A stretch of DNA of 6,141 nt, taken from positions 1 through 6,141 of the forward strand of contig SLAE01000089.1 of NCBI GenBank assembly GCA_007127015.1. The letters run 5' to 3'. The stretch comes from Desulfonatronospira sp. (GTDB lineage Bacteria > Desulfobacterota > Desulfovibrionia > Desulfovibrionales > Desulfonatronovibrionaceae). Within the stretch, counting starts at the first letter, position 1, and each line of letters begins with the position of its first letter. Under the pieces are notes generated by a model. That model worked only from the letters and a program-made list of their open reading frames with translations, was not told the origin of the DNA and made no database searches. The translations under genes were made by a program, and so were the position numbers. Shown piece by piece: positions 1 through 5,968 of this stretch.

Positions 1-236
1 ATGGAGTTCCCATTCTGCCCGGAGCCATGACCATGCTCGCATGGATAAATTCAGTGCCGCTGATCGGAGTTCCAGCCTGCGCTCTTTATTTTAAGACCAC
101 AGGCTTTGATCTGCTCCTGCCAAGGATCCTGGCAGGACAGAAAATAACCCGCCTTGACCTGGCCCAGATGGCCGAGGGCTCTTTATGCCTGTCCTGCAAA
201 TCCTGCACTTATCCCAAGTGTCCCTTTGGCAGATAG
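1..236 (+). CDS. MoeA-like molybdopterin-binding protein, C-terminal fragment (5' end outside window)
   Basis: The reading frame is open from base 3 with no start in view and ends at TAG 234-236, giving about 77 residues of a longer protein. The opening GVPILPGAM, followed by a hydrophobic VPLIGVPACALYF stretch and a DLLLPRILAG segment, resembles the end of the MoeA/MogA-type molybdopterin-binding domain found in stand-alone molybdopterin-binding proteins of anaerobes. Family knowledge suggests handling of molybdopterin or Mo/W cofactor in the cytoplasm. The tail carries four cysteines spaced C-x2-C-x2-C-x4-C (CLSC, KSC, YPKC) and ends PFGR. I recall similar Cys-rich tails in these proteins, and this could bind a metal or an Fe-S cluster. 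The in-frame ATG at 27 is internal, not a start, because homologous-looking sequence continues upstream of it. The family call is from memory of the motif and the exact function is uncertain. Confidence 0.7.
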   Translation, partial: GVPILPGAMTMLAWINSVPLIGVPACALYFKTTGFDLLLPRILAGQKITRLDLAQMAEGSLCLSCKSCTYPKCPFGR

Positions 237-295
237 CATCCATTGGCTGATGAATGAGCTGGACAATCAGTGAATCATTTTATCAAGCTGCCGGT

Positions 296-310
296 TGCCT
301 GCTTCAGGCA
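296..310. terminator. Small hairpin between convergent genes, possible weak terminator
   Basis: TGCCTG (296-301) pairs with CAGGCA (305-310) around a CTT loop. It lies between the stop of the molybdopterin-binding gene and the stop of the convergent nitrilase gene. On the plus strand it is followed by TAAACTTTT, which is an imperfect U-tract. A short stem and poor tract make this a weak candidate. Confidence 0.3.
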
Positions 311-317
311 TAAACTT

Positions 318-1151
318 TTAATCCTGATCAATCCAGCTCAGCTGAAAGAAGGGTGACCTGCGGCTGTCGAATCCGCGGCGATCACTTAGAATCACTTCGG
401 CCTCAAGGCCTGCTTTTTTAAGATCTTCCTCTTTGCTCAGGCTGAACACAGTCCTGCCCCAGGAGGTTATCAGACAGGAATGACCTGCCAGTTCTCCAAG
501 TTCTGAGGCACCCGTGCCATTGCACCCCAGAACGTAGCACTGGTTCTCTACCGCCCTGGCCTTGAGCAGAACCTGCAAGTGCTCGATCCTGGCCATGGGC
601 CATTGAGATGTAACTATGAAAAGGTCAGGCTCAAAGACATGTTGATACAAGAAAAGCTCAGGATAGCGCAGGTCATGACAAATGCCAAAACCGATCCTGA
701 CTCCTTTCCAGGAAAAAAGCCGCGGAGCATTTCTTCCCGGCTGAAAATGAACATCTTCCTGACCAGGCTTGAAAAGATGCAGCTTCTTATAAGGGGTTAA
801 CCGGCCATCTTCAGGAGTAAACAGCTCAAAAGAATTGTACAGTGCTCCCTGATTTTTTTCCCAGAAAGTGCCGCCAAGTATATTTCCTGTTTTTGCGGCG
901 AATTCACTGAAGATTTTACGCGCTTCCCTGTTCATCTCCAGACATCTTTCTATTTGCTTATAATCAAAACCGCCCATAAACAGTTCTGGAAAAATCCATA
1001 AACAAGGCGCCTGCTGATCTTCAATTTTTTGCAGCCAGGGCTGAACATCCTCCACTTTGCGCATTACCTTGGTCTGACATACACCTACGGCAATCTTTTC
1101 CATATCTCTTGACCATCTTTTTAAAAAAAATTCATTTTCCTTCGTCAGCAT
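318..1151 (-). CDS. Carbon-nitrogen hydrolase (nitrilase superfamily)
   Basis: This is a 277-residue amidase-type enzyme of the nitrilase superfamily, which cleaves non-peptide C-N bonds in the cytoplasm. The Glu-Lys-Cys triad is visible: Glu56 in IFPELFMGG, Lys123 in YKKLHLFKPGQ and Cys158 in GFGICHDLRYPE. The YxKxHLF and C-x-D-x-RYPE contexts resemble omega-amidase/Nit2-like and small aliphatic amidase branches more than true nitrilases, but I cannot assign a substrate. Length is normal for the family. Start choice: ATG at 1151 has AGGTG eight bases upstream and is preferred on that ground. ATG at 1103 (MEKIAVGVCQ) lies where family proteins usually begin but has only a poorly spaced AAGAG. 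The 16 extra residues do not look like a signal peptide. A TTG at 1157 is also possible. A promoter-like sequence lies about 80 bases upstream. The gene is 126 bases from thiM and may be transcribed alone. Confidence 0.88.
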   Translation of the reverse strand: MLTKENEFFLKRWSRDMEKIAVGVCQTKVMRKVEDVQPWLQKIEDQQAPCLWIFPELFMGGFDYKQIERCLEMNREARKIFSEFAAKTGNILGGTFWEKNQGALYNSFELFTPEDGRLTPYKKLHLFKPGQEDVHFQPGRNAPRLFSWKGVRIGFGICHDLRYPELFLYQHVFEPDLFIVTSQWPMARIEHLQVLLKARAVENQCYVLGCNGTGASELGELAGHSCLITSWGRTVFSLSKEEDLKKAGLEAEVILSDRRGFDSRRSPFFQLSWIDQD

Positions 1152-1227
1152 GCTCAAAGCACCTGACGGAGAAGTAAAAGCATGCCATAAAAAATGAAAA
1201 GTTCAAGGCGAATTTAAACTGCCGGAA

Positions 1228-1257
1228 ATTATAATAAATGAGCGATCAAGGATTCAA
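1228..1257 (-). promoter_or_regulatory. Candidate sigma70-type promoter for the nitrilase gene
   Basis: Read on the minus strand, TTGAAT (1257-1252) and TATAAT (1233-1228) are separated by 18 bases. The -10 is a perfect consensus and the -35 matches 4 of 6. Transcription would start near 1221 and leave a leader of about 70 bases before ATG 1151. The intergenic DNA is AT-rich, so a chance match is possible. Confidence 0.4.
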
Positions 1258-1277
1258 GATCATGAAATTGAAAAATA

Positions 1278-2093
1278 TTAATGGCCTGATAAATGTTCCG
1301 TTTCATACCTGATTTTTTCGAGAGTCTTTTCATCCATGGAATAAAGCGTATCCATAAGTGATACTGCCATGCTTCCCGGTCCGGAAGATAAATCTGCTGA
1401 TAATTCTCCGGCAAGGCCAATAACTGCCATACCCATGGCTGCAGCCTTGAAACAGTCCTTTTCAACCGCTGCAAAAGCTGCCACCAGGGTGGTACTGGCA
1501 CAACCCATTCCTGTTATCAGTGTCATCATTTTATGACCGTTCGATATTTTCATCACCCGTTGACCAGACACAATAAGGTCTTCTTCTCCACTTACGCACA
1601 CAACACAGCCGTAGCTTGCAGACAATTTAAGAGCGGCATCCAGGGCATGATCAGAACTGTGCAGACTGTCCACTCCCCTTGGCCTGCCCTGAGATCCTCC
1701 CAGGGCCATTATTTCAGAAGCGTTCCCCCGCACCACACTTATCCATTCCTTTCTGATAAACTCCTTGGGAGCATCTATTCTGATTTTGCTCGCCCCAGCC
1801 CCCACCGGATCAAGAACCACAGGAATACCGAGCTTTTTGGCTCTGGCTGCAGCCAGGCGCATGGCATGCACCTGATCCATGGTGGGAGTGCCGGTGTTCA
1901 GCACCAGTGCTCTGCAATGAGTGGTAAGCTCCTCAACTTCGTGTTCAGACTTGGTCATAGCTGGAGAAGCTCCAAGAGCCAGAAGGACGTTGGCCGTGAA
2001 GTTGGTGACAACAATATTGGTGAGGCTGAGTACCAGGGGCTTTTCTCTTCTAATCTGCTCCAGTCTTTCCCAGACATAACTGTACTTAATCAT
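1278..2093 (-). CDS. thiM: Hydroxyethylthiazole kinase ThiM
   Basis: ThiM phosphorylates 4-methyl-5-(2-hydroxyethyl)thiazole with ATP, salvaging thiazole for thiamine synthesis in the cytoplasm. The 271-residue product is close to the usual length of about 260-270. Family signatures run in order: LTNIVVTNFTANVLLALGASPAM (about residues 24-46), LNTGTP (65-70), VVLDPVGAGAS (92-102), VRGNASEI (121-128) and the active-site loop TGMGCA with Cys198. The ribokinase-like fold is therefore complete. Start: ATG at 2093 has AAGG nine bases upstream; an in-frame TTG at 2120 would add nine residues but lacks comparable support. It lies 36 bases downstream of the chelatase gene on the same strand, so the two are probably co-transcribed. 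No thiD or thiE is present in the window and no TPP riboswitch is seen ahead of it. A thiL-like gene lies at the far right on the same strand, separated by the selenoprotein pair. Confidence 0.95.
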   Translation of the reverse strand: MIKYSYVWERLEQIRREKPLVLSLTNIVVTNFTANVLLALGASPAMTKSEHEVEELTTHCRALVLNTGTPTMDQVHAMRLAAARAKKLGIPVVLDPVGAGASKIRIDAPKEFIRKEWISVVRGNASEIMALGGSQGRPRGVDSLHSSDHALDAALKLSASYGCVVCVSGEEDLIVSGQRVMKISNGHKMMTLITGMGCASTTLVAAFAAVEKDCFKAAAMGMAVIGLAGELSADLSSGPGSMAVSLMDTLYSMDEKTLEKIRYETEHLSGH

Positions 2094-2129
2094 GAGAATT
2101 AACCTTATATTGCCGAACAAATCGACAGC

Positions 2130-2495
2130 TTAAAGATAAAACAGCGCCTTTTCCTCCAGAATCCGTGTAATCAGAGGCTCATGTTCAAGAGAATCCAGAA
2201 TTTCAAACTCAACCTCGGAATATTTTTGCTGCAGAGCGCGGATGCGAGCCGGGATGTCCTTCAGAACATGACTGCCGTCCACGAGGAAAAAAGGAAAAAT
2301 TATTACTCTGCAACAACCCCGCCGGATCAGATCTTCCACTGCCTGTTCCAGGGCAGGCTTTCCCATGGAGAAAAAAGCCGGAACAACCTGTTTAGGCCAC
2401 ACCTTCTGCCCGATATTCTCCACCATGTCTATAATTCTCTGACAGGCAGCCGAATCACGGCTGCCGTGGGCCAGTATCACAAGACCCTTCTGCAT
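2130..2495 (-). CDS. cbiX: Short CbiX/SirB-type sirohydrochlorin chelatase
   Basis: This is a 121-residue single-domain chelatase of the CbiX-short type, expected to insert Co2+ (toward cobamides) or Fe2+ (toward siroheme) into sirohydrochlorin as a homodimer. The metal-binding signatures are visible: His10 in VILAHGSRD near the N terminus, and His76 in FPFFLVDGSHVLKDIP. The VVPAFFSMGKPALEQAV segment (about 37-53) is also typical. Longer CbiX or SirB proteins carry two such repeats, whereas this one has a single repeat. The start ATG at 2495 has AAAGGTG with five bases of spacing. It is the first gene of a probable two-gene unit with thiM and is divergent from the first selenoprotein gene. 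Siroheme supply would matter to a sulfite-reducing organism, which is a contextual inference. Metal choice (Co or Fe) cannot be read from the sequence. Confidence 0.88.
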   Translation of the reverse strand: MQKGLVILAHGSRDSAACQRIIDMVENIGQKVWPKQVVPAFFSMGKPALEQAVEDLIRRGCCRVIIFPFFLVDGSHVLKDIPARIRALQQKYSEVEFEILDSLEHEPLITRILEEKALFYL

Positions 2496-2660
2496 TCTTG
2501 CACCTTTTTTTGTTAGTAGGGGATGTTATTTTTCTAAAAAAAGAGTAGGATATTTGGAAGTAAATCGCAACTTTTTAACTGTACTAAGACAGCTTGGATC
2601 TGAACTGCGCTATACTGTAATTATCAACCACTTATTGACTTTGTTTTTAAAAAAAGGTAA

Positions 2661-2689
2661 TTTTAAACACATATTAAGTAATTTATACT
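2661..2689 (+). promoter_or_regulatory. Candidate promoter for the first selenoprotein gene
   Basis: TTTTAA (2661-2666) and TATACT (2684-2689) are separated by 17 bases; the -10 matches 5 of 6 and the -35 is weak at 3 of 6. Transcription would start near 2697, about 30 bases before ATG 2728. A better -35-like TTGACT sits at 2635-2640 but has only poor -10 partners (near 2656-2663). The whole divergent region 2496-2727 is AT-rich, with no clear operator and no convincing promoter for the chelatase gene on the other strand. Confidence 0.3.
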
Positions 2690-2727
2690 CGCACTAAATA
2701 CAATCAACTTGTTCATTGGGAGGTAAA

Positions 2728-4065
2728 ATGCAAAACGAAACCATAAGATTAAGCCAGGAAACAAAAAGCCGGCTTGAGCTGACTCCGGAAATGGCCAGCA
2801 GATGCTATACCTGCGCCACATGCTCCAGCGGCTGTCCGGCTTCTGGCCTTGTCCCCGGCTGGGATGCCAGAAAAGCTATCCGGGCTGTTTCCCTGGGCCT
2901 GGATCAGGAAGTGGTTGATTCCAAATGGCCCTGGGTATGTACTTTATGCGGCAGGTGTCAGTACGCTTGCCCCCAGGGTATACAGATCCTTAAAACATTT
3001 CGCGGACTGCGGTCCCTCAGGGAAAGAGACCAGGTTCCGGGTCCCTTGCACAAAGGTACCATGATGAATCTGGAAAGAGGCAATAATCTCGGGATACCCA
3101 GAGACGATTTTTTAATCCTGCTTGCAGAGCTGAGCGTCGAACTTATGGAGGACGACGAGGAAAAACCATGCCCGGGTTTTTACGTGCCTGTAGACAAGGA
3201 AAATGCCAACGTCATCGTGACCATTAATTCCAAAGAGCCTTTTAGTGAACCCGACGATCTTAAATTCTGGTGGCAGATCTTTTACGCGGCCAAGGAGGAT
3301 TGGACAGTTTCTTCAACCAATTGGGAAGGGGTCAACTGGGGGCTGTTCACCGGTGACGATGCCAGCATGAAGGAGCAGGTTCACCGTGTGCTGGAAAACG
3401 CCCGCAGGCTTAAGGCCAAAACAATTCTCTACCCGGAGTGAGGCCACGCCTATTATGCAACCCGGTTCGGGTTGAAGACTTGGTTCCCTGAGGCTTTTGA
3501 AGAATTCAGAGTGGTCAGTATCTATGATCTGCTTGTGGAATACATCCAGTCCGGAAGGATCAAGCTGGATAAATCCAGATTTGCCGGTCACAAGGTTACA
3601 CTGCACGAACCTTGTAACTATTTCCGTAAATCAGCCGCCGCCTTTGGACAGGATTATTCGTCCGAATATCGTTACATTGTCAAGAATTGTTTCGAAGAAG
3701 CTGATATCGTGGAGATGTATCCCAACGGCCTGAACAACCATTGTTGTGGAGCAGGCGGGGGTGCCTGGGCCATGCCTTATTCCCAGGAGCGTATTGCTTA
3801 CGGCAAAGATAAAGCGGACCAGATCAAGGAAACCGGAGCTGATATTGTTGTAGCTCCCTGTCACAATTGCCGGGATCAGATCATGAAGAGTCTTTCCAAA
3901 GAGTTCGATATGGGCAACTGTAAAGAAACTCTCTATCTCTGGGAACTTGTAGCCCAGGCATTAATCATTGAGCCCTGGAGTGAGGAAGAAGTTAAACGAT
4001 CCCATGCACTTCGTGACGCCCAGTATGAAAGAGACGGCGTTGAACTGGAATCTGAAGAATTCTGA
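2728..4065 (+). CDS. Selenocysteine-containing HdrD/TmcB-like Fe-S oxidoreductase, copy 1 (UGA at 3439-3441 read as Sec238)
   Basis: Reading TGA 3439-3441 as Sec gives one 445-residue soluble protein with no other interruption. Two ferredoxin-type [4Fe-4S] motifs come first: Cys26/29/32/36 and Cys71/74/77/81, each C-x2-C-x2-C-x3-C-P. A first CCG-like half follows (about 160-250). It lacks the CC pair, having WEGVNWGLFTGDD instead, and ends in YPE-Sec-GHAYYA. The second CCG domain is complete: Cys296 (HEPCN), Cys339-Cys340 (NHCCGAGGG), Cys378 and Cys381 (PCHNC), suited to a noncubane [4Fe-4S] cluster as in HdrB. There are no membrane segments or signal peptide, so it is cytoplasmic or peripherally membrane-bound. 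The family (HdrD, GlpC, TmcB, DsrK relatives) transfers electrons to disulfides or membrane partners; the actual substrate is unknown. Start: ATG 2728 follows GGGAGGT; the in-frame TTG at 2716 would place that ribosome-binding site inside the gene. A terminator follows at 4096. Confidence 0.88.
3439..3474 (+). promoter_or_regulatory. Sec UGA codon and bacterial SECIS hairpin, copy 1
   Basis: The Sec codon TGA is at 3439-3441. A perfect 7-bp stem CAACCCG (3458-3464) / CGGGTTG (3468-3474) closes a GTT loop (3465-3467), with the loop G 23 bases after the UGA. A short stem with G at the start of a small apical loop, roughly 16-37 bases downstream and inside the coding sequence, is what SelB recognises in bacteria. 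No bulged U as in E. coli fdhF is evident. The same geometry recurs in the second copy. Confidence 0.85.
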
Positions 4066-4095
4066 TACCTGAAACCTTTTTCCAAGGACTTTTAC

Positions 4096-4131
4096 AAGGC
4101 CTGCAGCCAGAAAAACTGCAGGCCTTTTTTT
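4096..4131 (+). terminator. Rho-independent terminator after selenoprotein copy 1
   Basis: AAGGCCTGCAG (4096-4106) pairs perfectly with CTGCAGGCCTT (4116-4126) around a 9-base loop, and seven T residues run from 4125 to 4131. It begins 30 bases after the stop codon at 4065. This is a strong intrinsic terminator and implies that the second selenoprotein gene has its own promoter, or depends on read-through. Confidence 0.92.
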
Positions 4132-4420
4132 GGGTTGATTACATCTCAGGTGTTTTCATTCTTCACAAAAAAATCCTAGTTGCCGTTTCCTATTTAAGAA
4201 TTAATGAATATAATTACTAGAAACGAAGATTTCTTAATTTTAACATTTTAGGTTTGCATCCGTCCCAGATTCTTATGTTTTAAATCAACCGCCGATTAAC
4301 AATAACTGGGAGTTGCTATCTGCCATCTGCAGATTGATCAATTATAACGTAATCTGTGTCACAGACAAAGTTTTTTTGTGACAAGCGATACTCCATAATA
4401 TAATTTGTAAGGAGGAATTT
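4132..4420 (+). promoter_or_regulatory. Leader/intergenic region of selenoprotein copy 2, with palindromes and candidate promoters
   Basis: The gene-free stretch 4066-4420 holds the terminator and then AT-rich DNA with no credible ORF. Promoter candidates are TTGTGA-N17-TATAAT (4376-4404) and an isolated TATAAT at 4209-4214 with a weak upstream TTTCCT. The first would start transcription almost on the ribosome-binding site (GGAGG, 4411-4415), leaving a leader of about 10 bases, which is unusual. Four short palindromes cluster upstream: ATCTGCAGAT (4325-4334), TTGATCAA (4334-4341), TCTGTGTCACAGA (4353-4365) and TTGTGACAA (4376-4384). TGTCACA (4357-4363) also pairs with TGTGACA (4377-4383). TGTG/CACA half-sites recall CRP/FNR-family operators, but no regulator is identified here. 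Confidence 0.4.
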
Positions 4421-5746
4421 ATGCCAGATGCAGCTATGAAATTGGGAGCAGAACCCAAAACCACTTTCATGGATAAGGTCAGGGATATTTTGCCCGAACA
4501 GGGGCATTTGAATCTCTGTCTTACCTGCGGTGCCTGCTCTTCCGGATGTCCTGCCACCGGTCTGGAAGGGATGGACCCCAGGAAATTCCTGCGCATGGCC
4601 GCCCTGGGTATGGATGAAGAAGTGACTACAACCCCCTGGGTGTGGATGTGCACTATGTGCACCAGGTGCGTTTATGCGTGTCCCATGCAGATAAACATTC
4701 CCCAGCTGGTGTATCATGCGCGCAAGTCATGGCCTGAGGAAAATAAGCCCAGAGGCATCGTCCAATCCTGTAAGGCGGCTGGAATTGACAAGGCCACCAG
4801 TTCCATGGGCGCCACCTCTGAAGACTTTGTGGAGTCGGTGGAGGAGACTCTGGAGCAGGTTCGCAGCCAGCAGCGAGGATATAAGGATCTGCAGGTAACC
4901 TTCGACCGTAAGGGAGCCAAATACTTTTTAAACCAGAACTCCCGCGAGCCAATGGCCGAACCGGATGAAATGGTACCCTTGTGGAAGATCATGCATGAGG
5001 CCGGAGCGGACTGGACTTACGGCACAGCGGGATGGGCCGCGGAAAACTACTGTATGTTCGCCGGAAATGATGAGGAATGGGAAAGAATTGTCAGGATCAA
5101 GGCCGAAGCCGTGGACGCGCTCGGCTGTGAATACTGGCTGAACACCGAGTGAGGACACGAACTCTACGCAGTCCGGTTCGGACTGGAAAAGTTCAAGATT
5201 CCTCACAAGTTCAAAATCGAATCCATTCTTCGCCTTTACGCCGACTGGGTACGCGAGGGGCGGATCAAGCTCTCCTCGGACTGGAACAAGGATCTCAAGA
5301 TCAAATTCACCATTCAGGACCCCTGCAACCTGGTTCGCAAAACCTTTGGAGATTCAGTCGCCGATGACATGAGATTCGTGCTTAAGGCCTGTGTGGGCGA
5401 GGAAAATTTCATTGATACCTGGCCCAACAAGTCCAACAACTTCTGCTGCGGCGGAGGCGGAGGCTTTCTGCAGTCTGGCTACAAGGCTTCCCGGCAGGGC
5501 TACGGCAAGATCAAGCACGACCAGATCATGGCCACTGGAGCAAAATATGTAATTACTCCCTGTCACAACTGCCACTCTCAGGTACACGATCTTTCAGTAC
5601 ATTACGGCGGGGGATATGAATGCACGCATCTGTGGACGGTCATGGCTCTGGCCATGGGCATCCTTGGCCCGGACGAAAGAACCTATCTGGATGAGACCCT
5701 CTGCGAATGCGGCATAAACGAGTGCACACTGCCTGCGGATGAATAG
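4421..5746 (+). CDS. Selenocysteine-containing HdrD/TmcB-like Fe-S oxidoreductase, copy 2 (UGA at 5150-5152 read as Sec244)
   Basis: Reading TGA 5150-5152 as Sec gives a 441-residue paralog of the upstream protein, with the same architecture. The two [4Fe-4S] motifs are Cys33/36/39/43 and Cys77/80/83/87. A linker and degenerate first CCG half (about 165-250) contain NSREPMAEPDEM, DWTYGTAGW and CMFAGND, and end NTE-Sec-GHELYAVRFG. The second CCG motif is complete: Cys302 (QDPCN), Cys342-Cys343 (NFCCGGGGG), Cys381 and Cys384 (PCHNC). Unlike copy 1, it ends with a small Cys cluster, Cys428, Cys430 and Cys435 (CECGINEC). No membrane segment or signal peptide is seen. The start ATG 4421 has GGAGG five bases upstream and is secure. 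As in the other copy, family knowledge supports thiol/disulfide or quinone-linked electron transfer, but partner and substrate are unknown. The two proteins could act separately or as a pair. A long hairpin follows the stop. Confidence 0.88.
5150..5185 (+). promoter_or_regulatory. Sec UGA codon and bacterial SECIS hairpin, copy 2
   Basis: The Sec codon TGA is at 5150-5152. A perfect 7-bp stem CAGTCCG (5169-5175) / CGGACTG (5179-5185) closes a GTT loop (5176-5178), again with 23 bases between the UGA and the loop G. Compared with copy 1, stem pair 3 changes from A-T to G-C and pair 4 from C-G to T-A, with both partners altered each time. Such compensatory change supports a selected RNA structure. 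Confidence 0.85.
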
Positions 5747-5783
5747 AAAAAAGGGTCGGTCAGATCCATAAATCTTAAAGCAC

Positions 5784-5822
5784 CTGAGAAGCCTGAAAAA
5801 AGTCCTTTTGCAGGCTTCTCAG
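5784..5822. terminator. Long perfect hairpin after selenoprotein copy 2, probable transcription end
   Basis: CTGAGAAGCCTG (5784-5795) pairs perfectly with CAGGCTTCTCAG (5811-5822) over 12 bp. The 15-base loop has A-rich and T-rich ends that may extend the structure. It starts 37 bases after the stop of the second selenoprotein gene. Neither strand has a clean U-tract directly after the stem, so it may be a processing or Rho-assisted end rather than a classical intrinsic terminator. Confidence 0.5.
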
Positions 5823-5944
5823 TTCAGGATTAAAGATTAAAAATTTTGAGTTATGGAAGGGATAGTAGAAGTAAATGCTTATCAGCCTTGTACTCTACTC
5901 AGAATTTGATCTCATGGCTTTTGCAGGTAAATCATATAAACTAT

Positions 5945-5968
5945 CCGGCAGCAAAAATATGCTGCCGG
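5945..5968. terminator. Hairpin directly after the thiL-like stop, probable terminator for the convergent pair
   Basis: CCGGCAGCA (5945-5953) pairs with TGCTGCCGG (5960-5968) over 9 bp with a 6-base loop. On the minus strand it begins immediately after the thiL-like stop codon but lacks a strong U-tract. On the plus strand it is followed by CTAAATTTTTT, so it could also stop read-through from the selenoprotein gene. DNA between 5823 and 5944 shows nothing else recognisable. Confidence 0.55.

Noticed and set aside
1533..2102. 189-codon open frame on the plus strand
   Set aside because: It lies entirely opposite thiM, which is a clear family match; the translation resembles no protein family and is a shadow frame.
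2550..2580. Sigma-54 type promoter (TTGGAAGTAAATCGCA)
   Set aside because: The GG and GC elements are nine bases apart instead of the required ten, and the intervening bases do not match consensus.
3439..3441. TGA as a genuine stop or nonsense mutation, making copy 1 a pseudogene or two separate genes
   Set aside because: The frame continues with conserved sequence and intact cluster cysteines, there is no ribosome-binding site or good start just after it, and the paralog has the same TGA with the same hairpin.
3472..4065. Independent CCG-domain gene starting at TTG 3472
   Set aside because: That TTG lies inside the SECIS stem and has no convincing ribosome-binding site; the sequence is the C-terminal part of the Sec-containing protein. 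The same applies to ATG 5369 in copy 2.
4194..4237. Inverted repeat TTAAGAA / TTCTTAA as an operator or attachment site
   Set aside because: Seven AT-rich base pairs 30 bases apart are expected by chance in this AT-rich spacer.
4316..4717. Minus-strand open frames opposite the start of copy 2
   Set aside because: They overlap the conserved ferredoxin-motif coding region and show no family features; they are shadows.
5784..5822. TPP riboswitch, suggested by CTGAGA near a thiamine gene
   Set aside because: CTGAGA here is one arm of a simple perfect hairpin. The other conserved thi-box segments are missing, and it lies beyond the 3' end of the thiL-like gene, not upstream of a thiamine gene.
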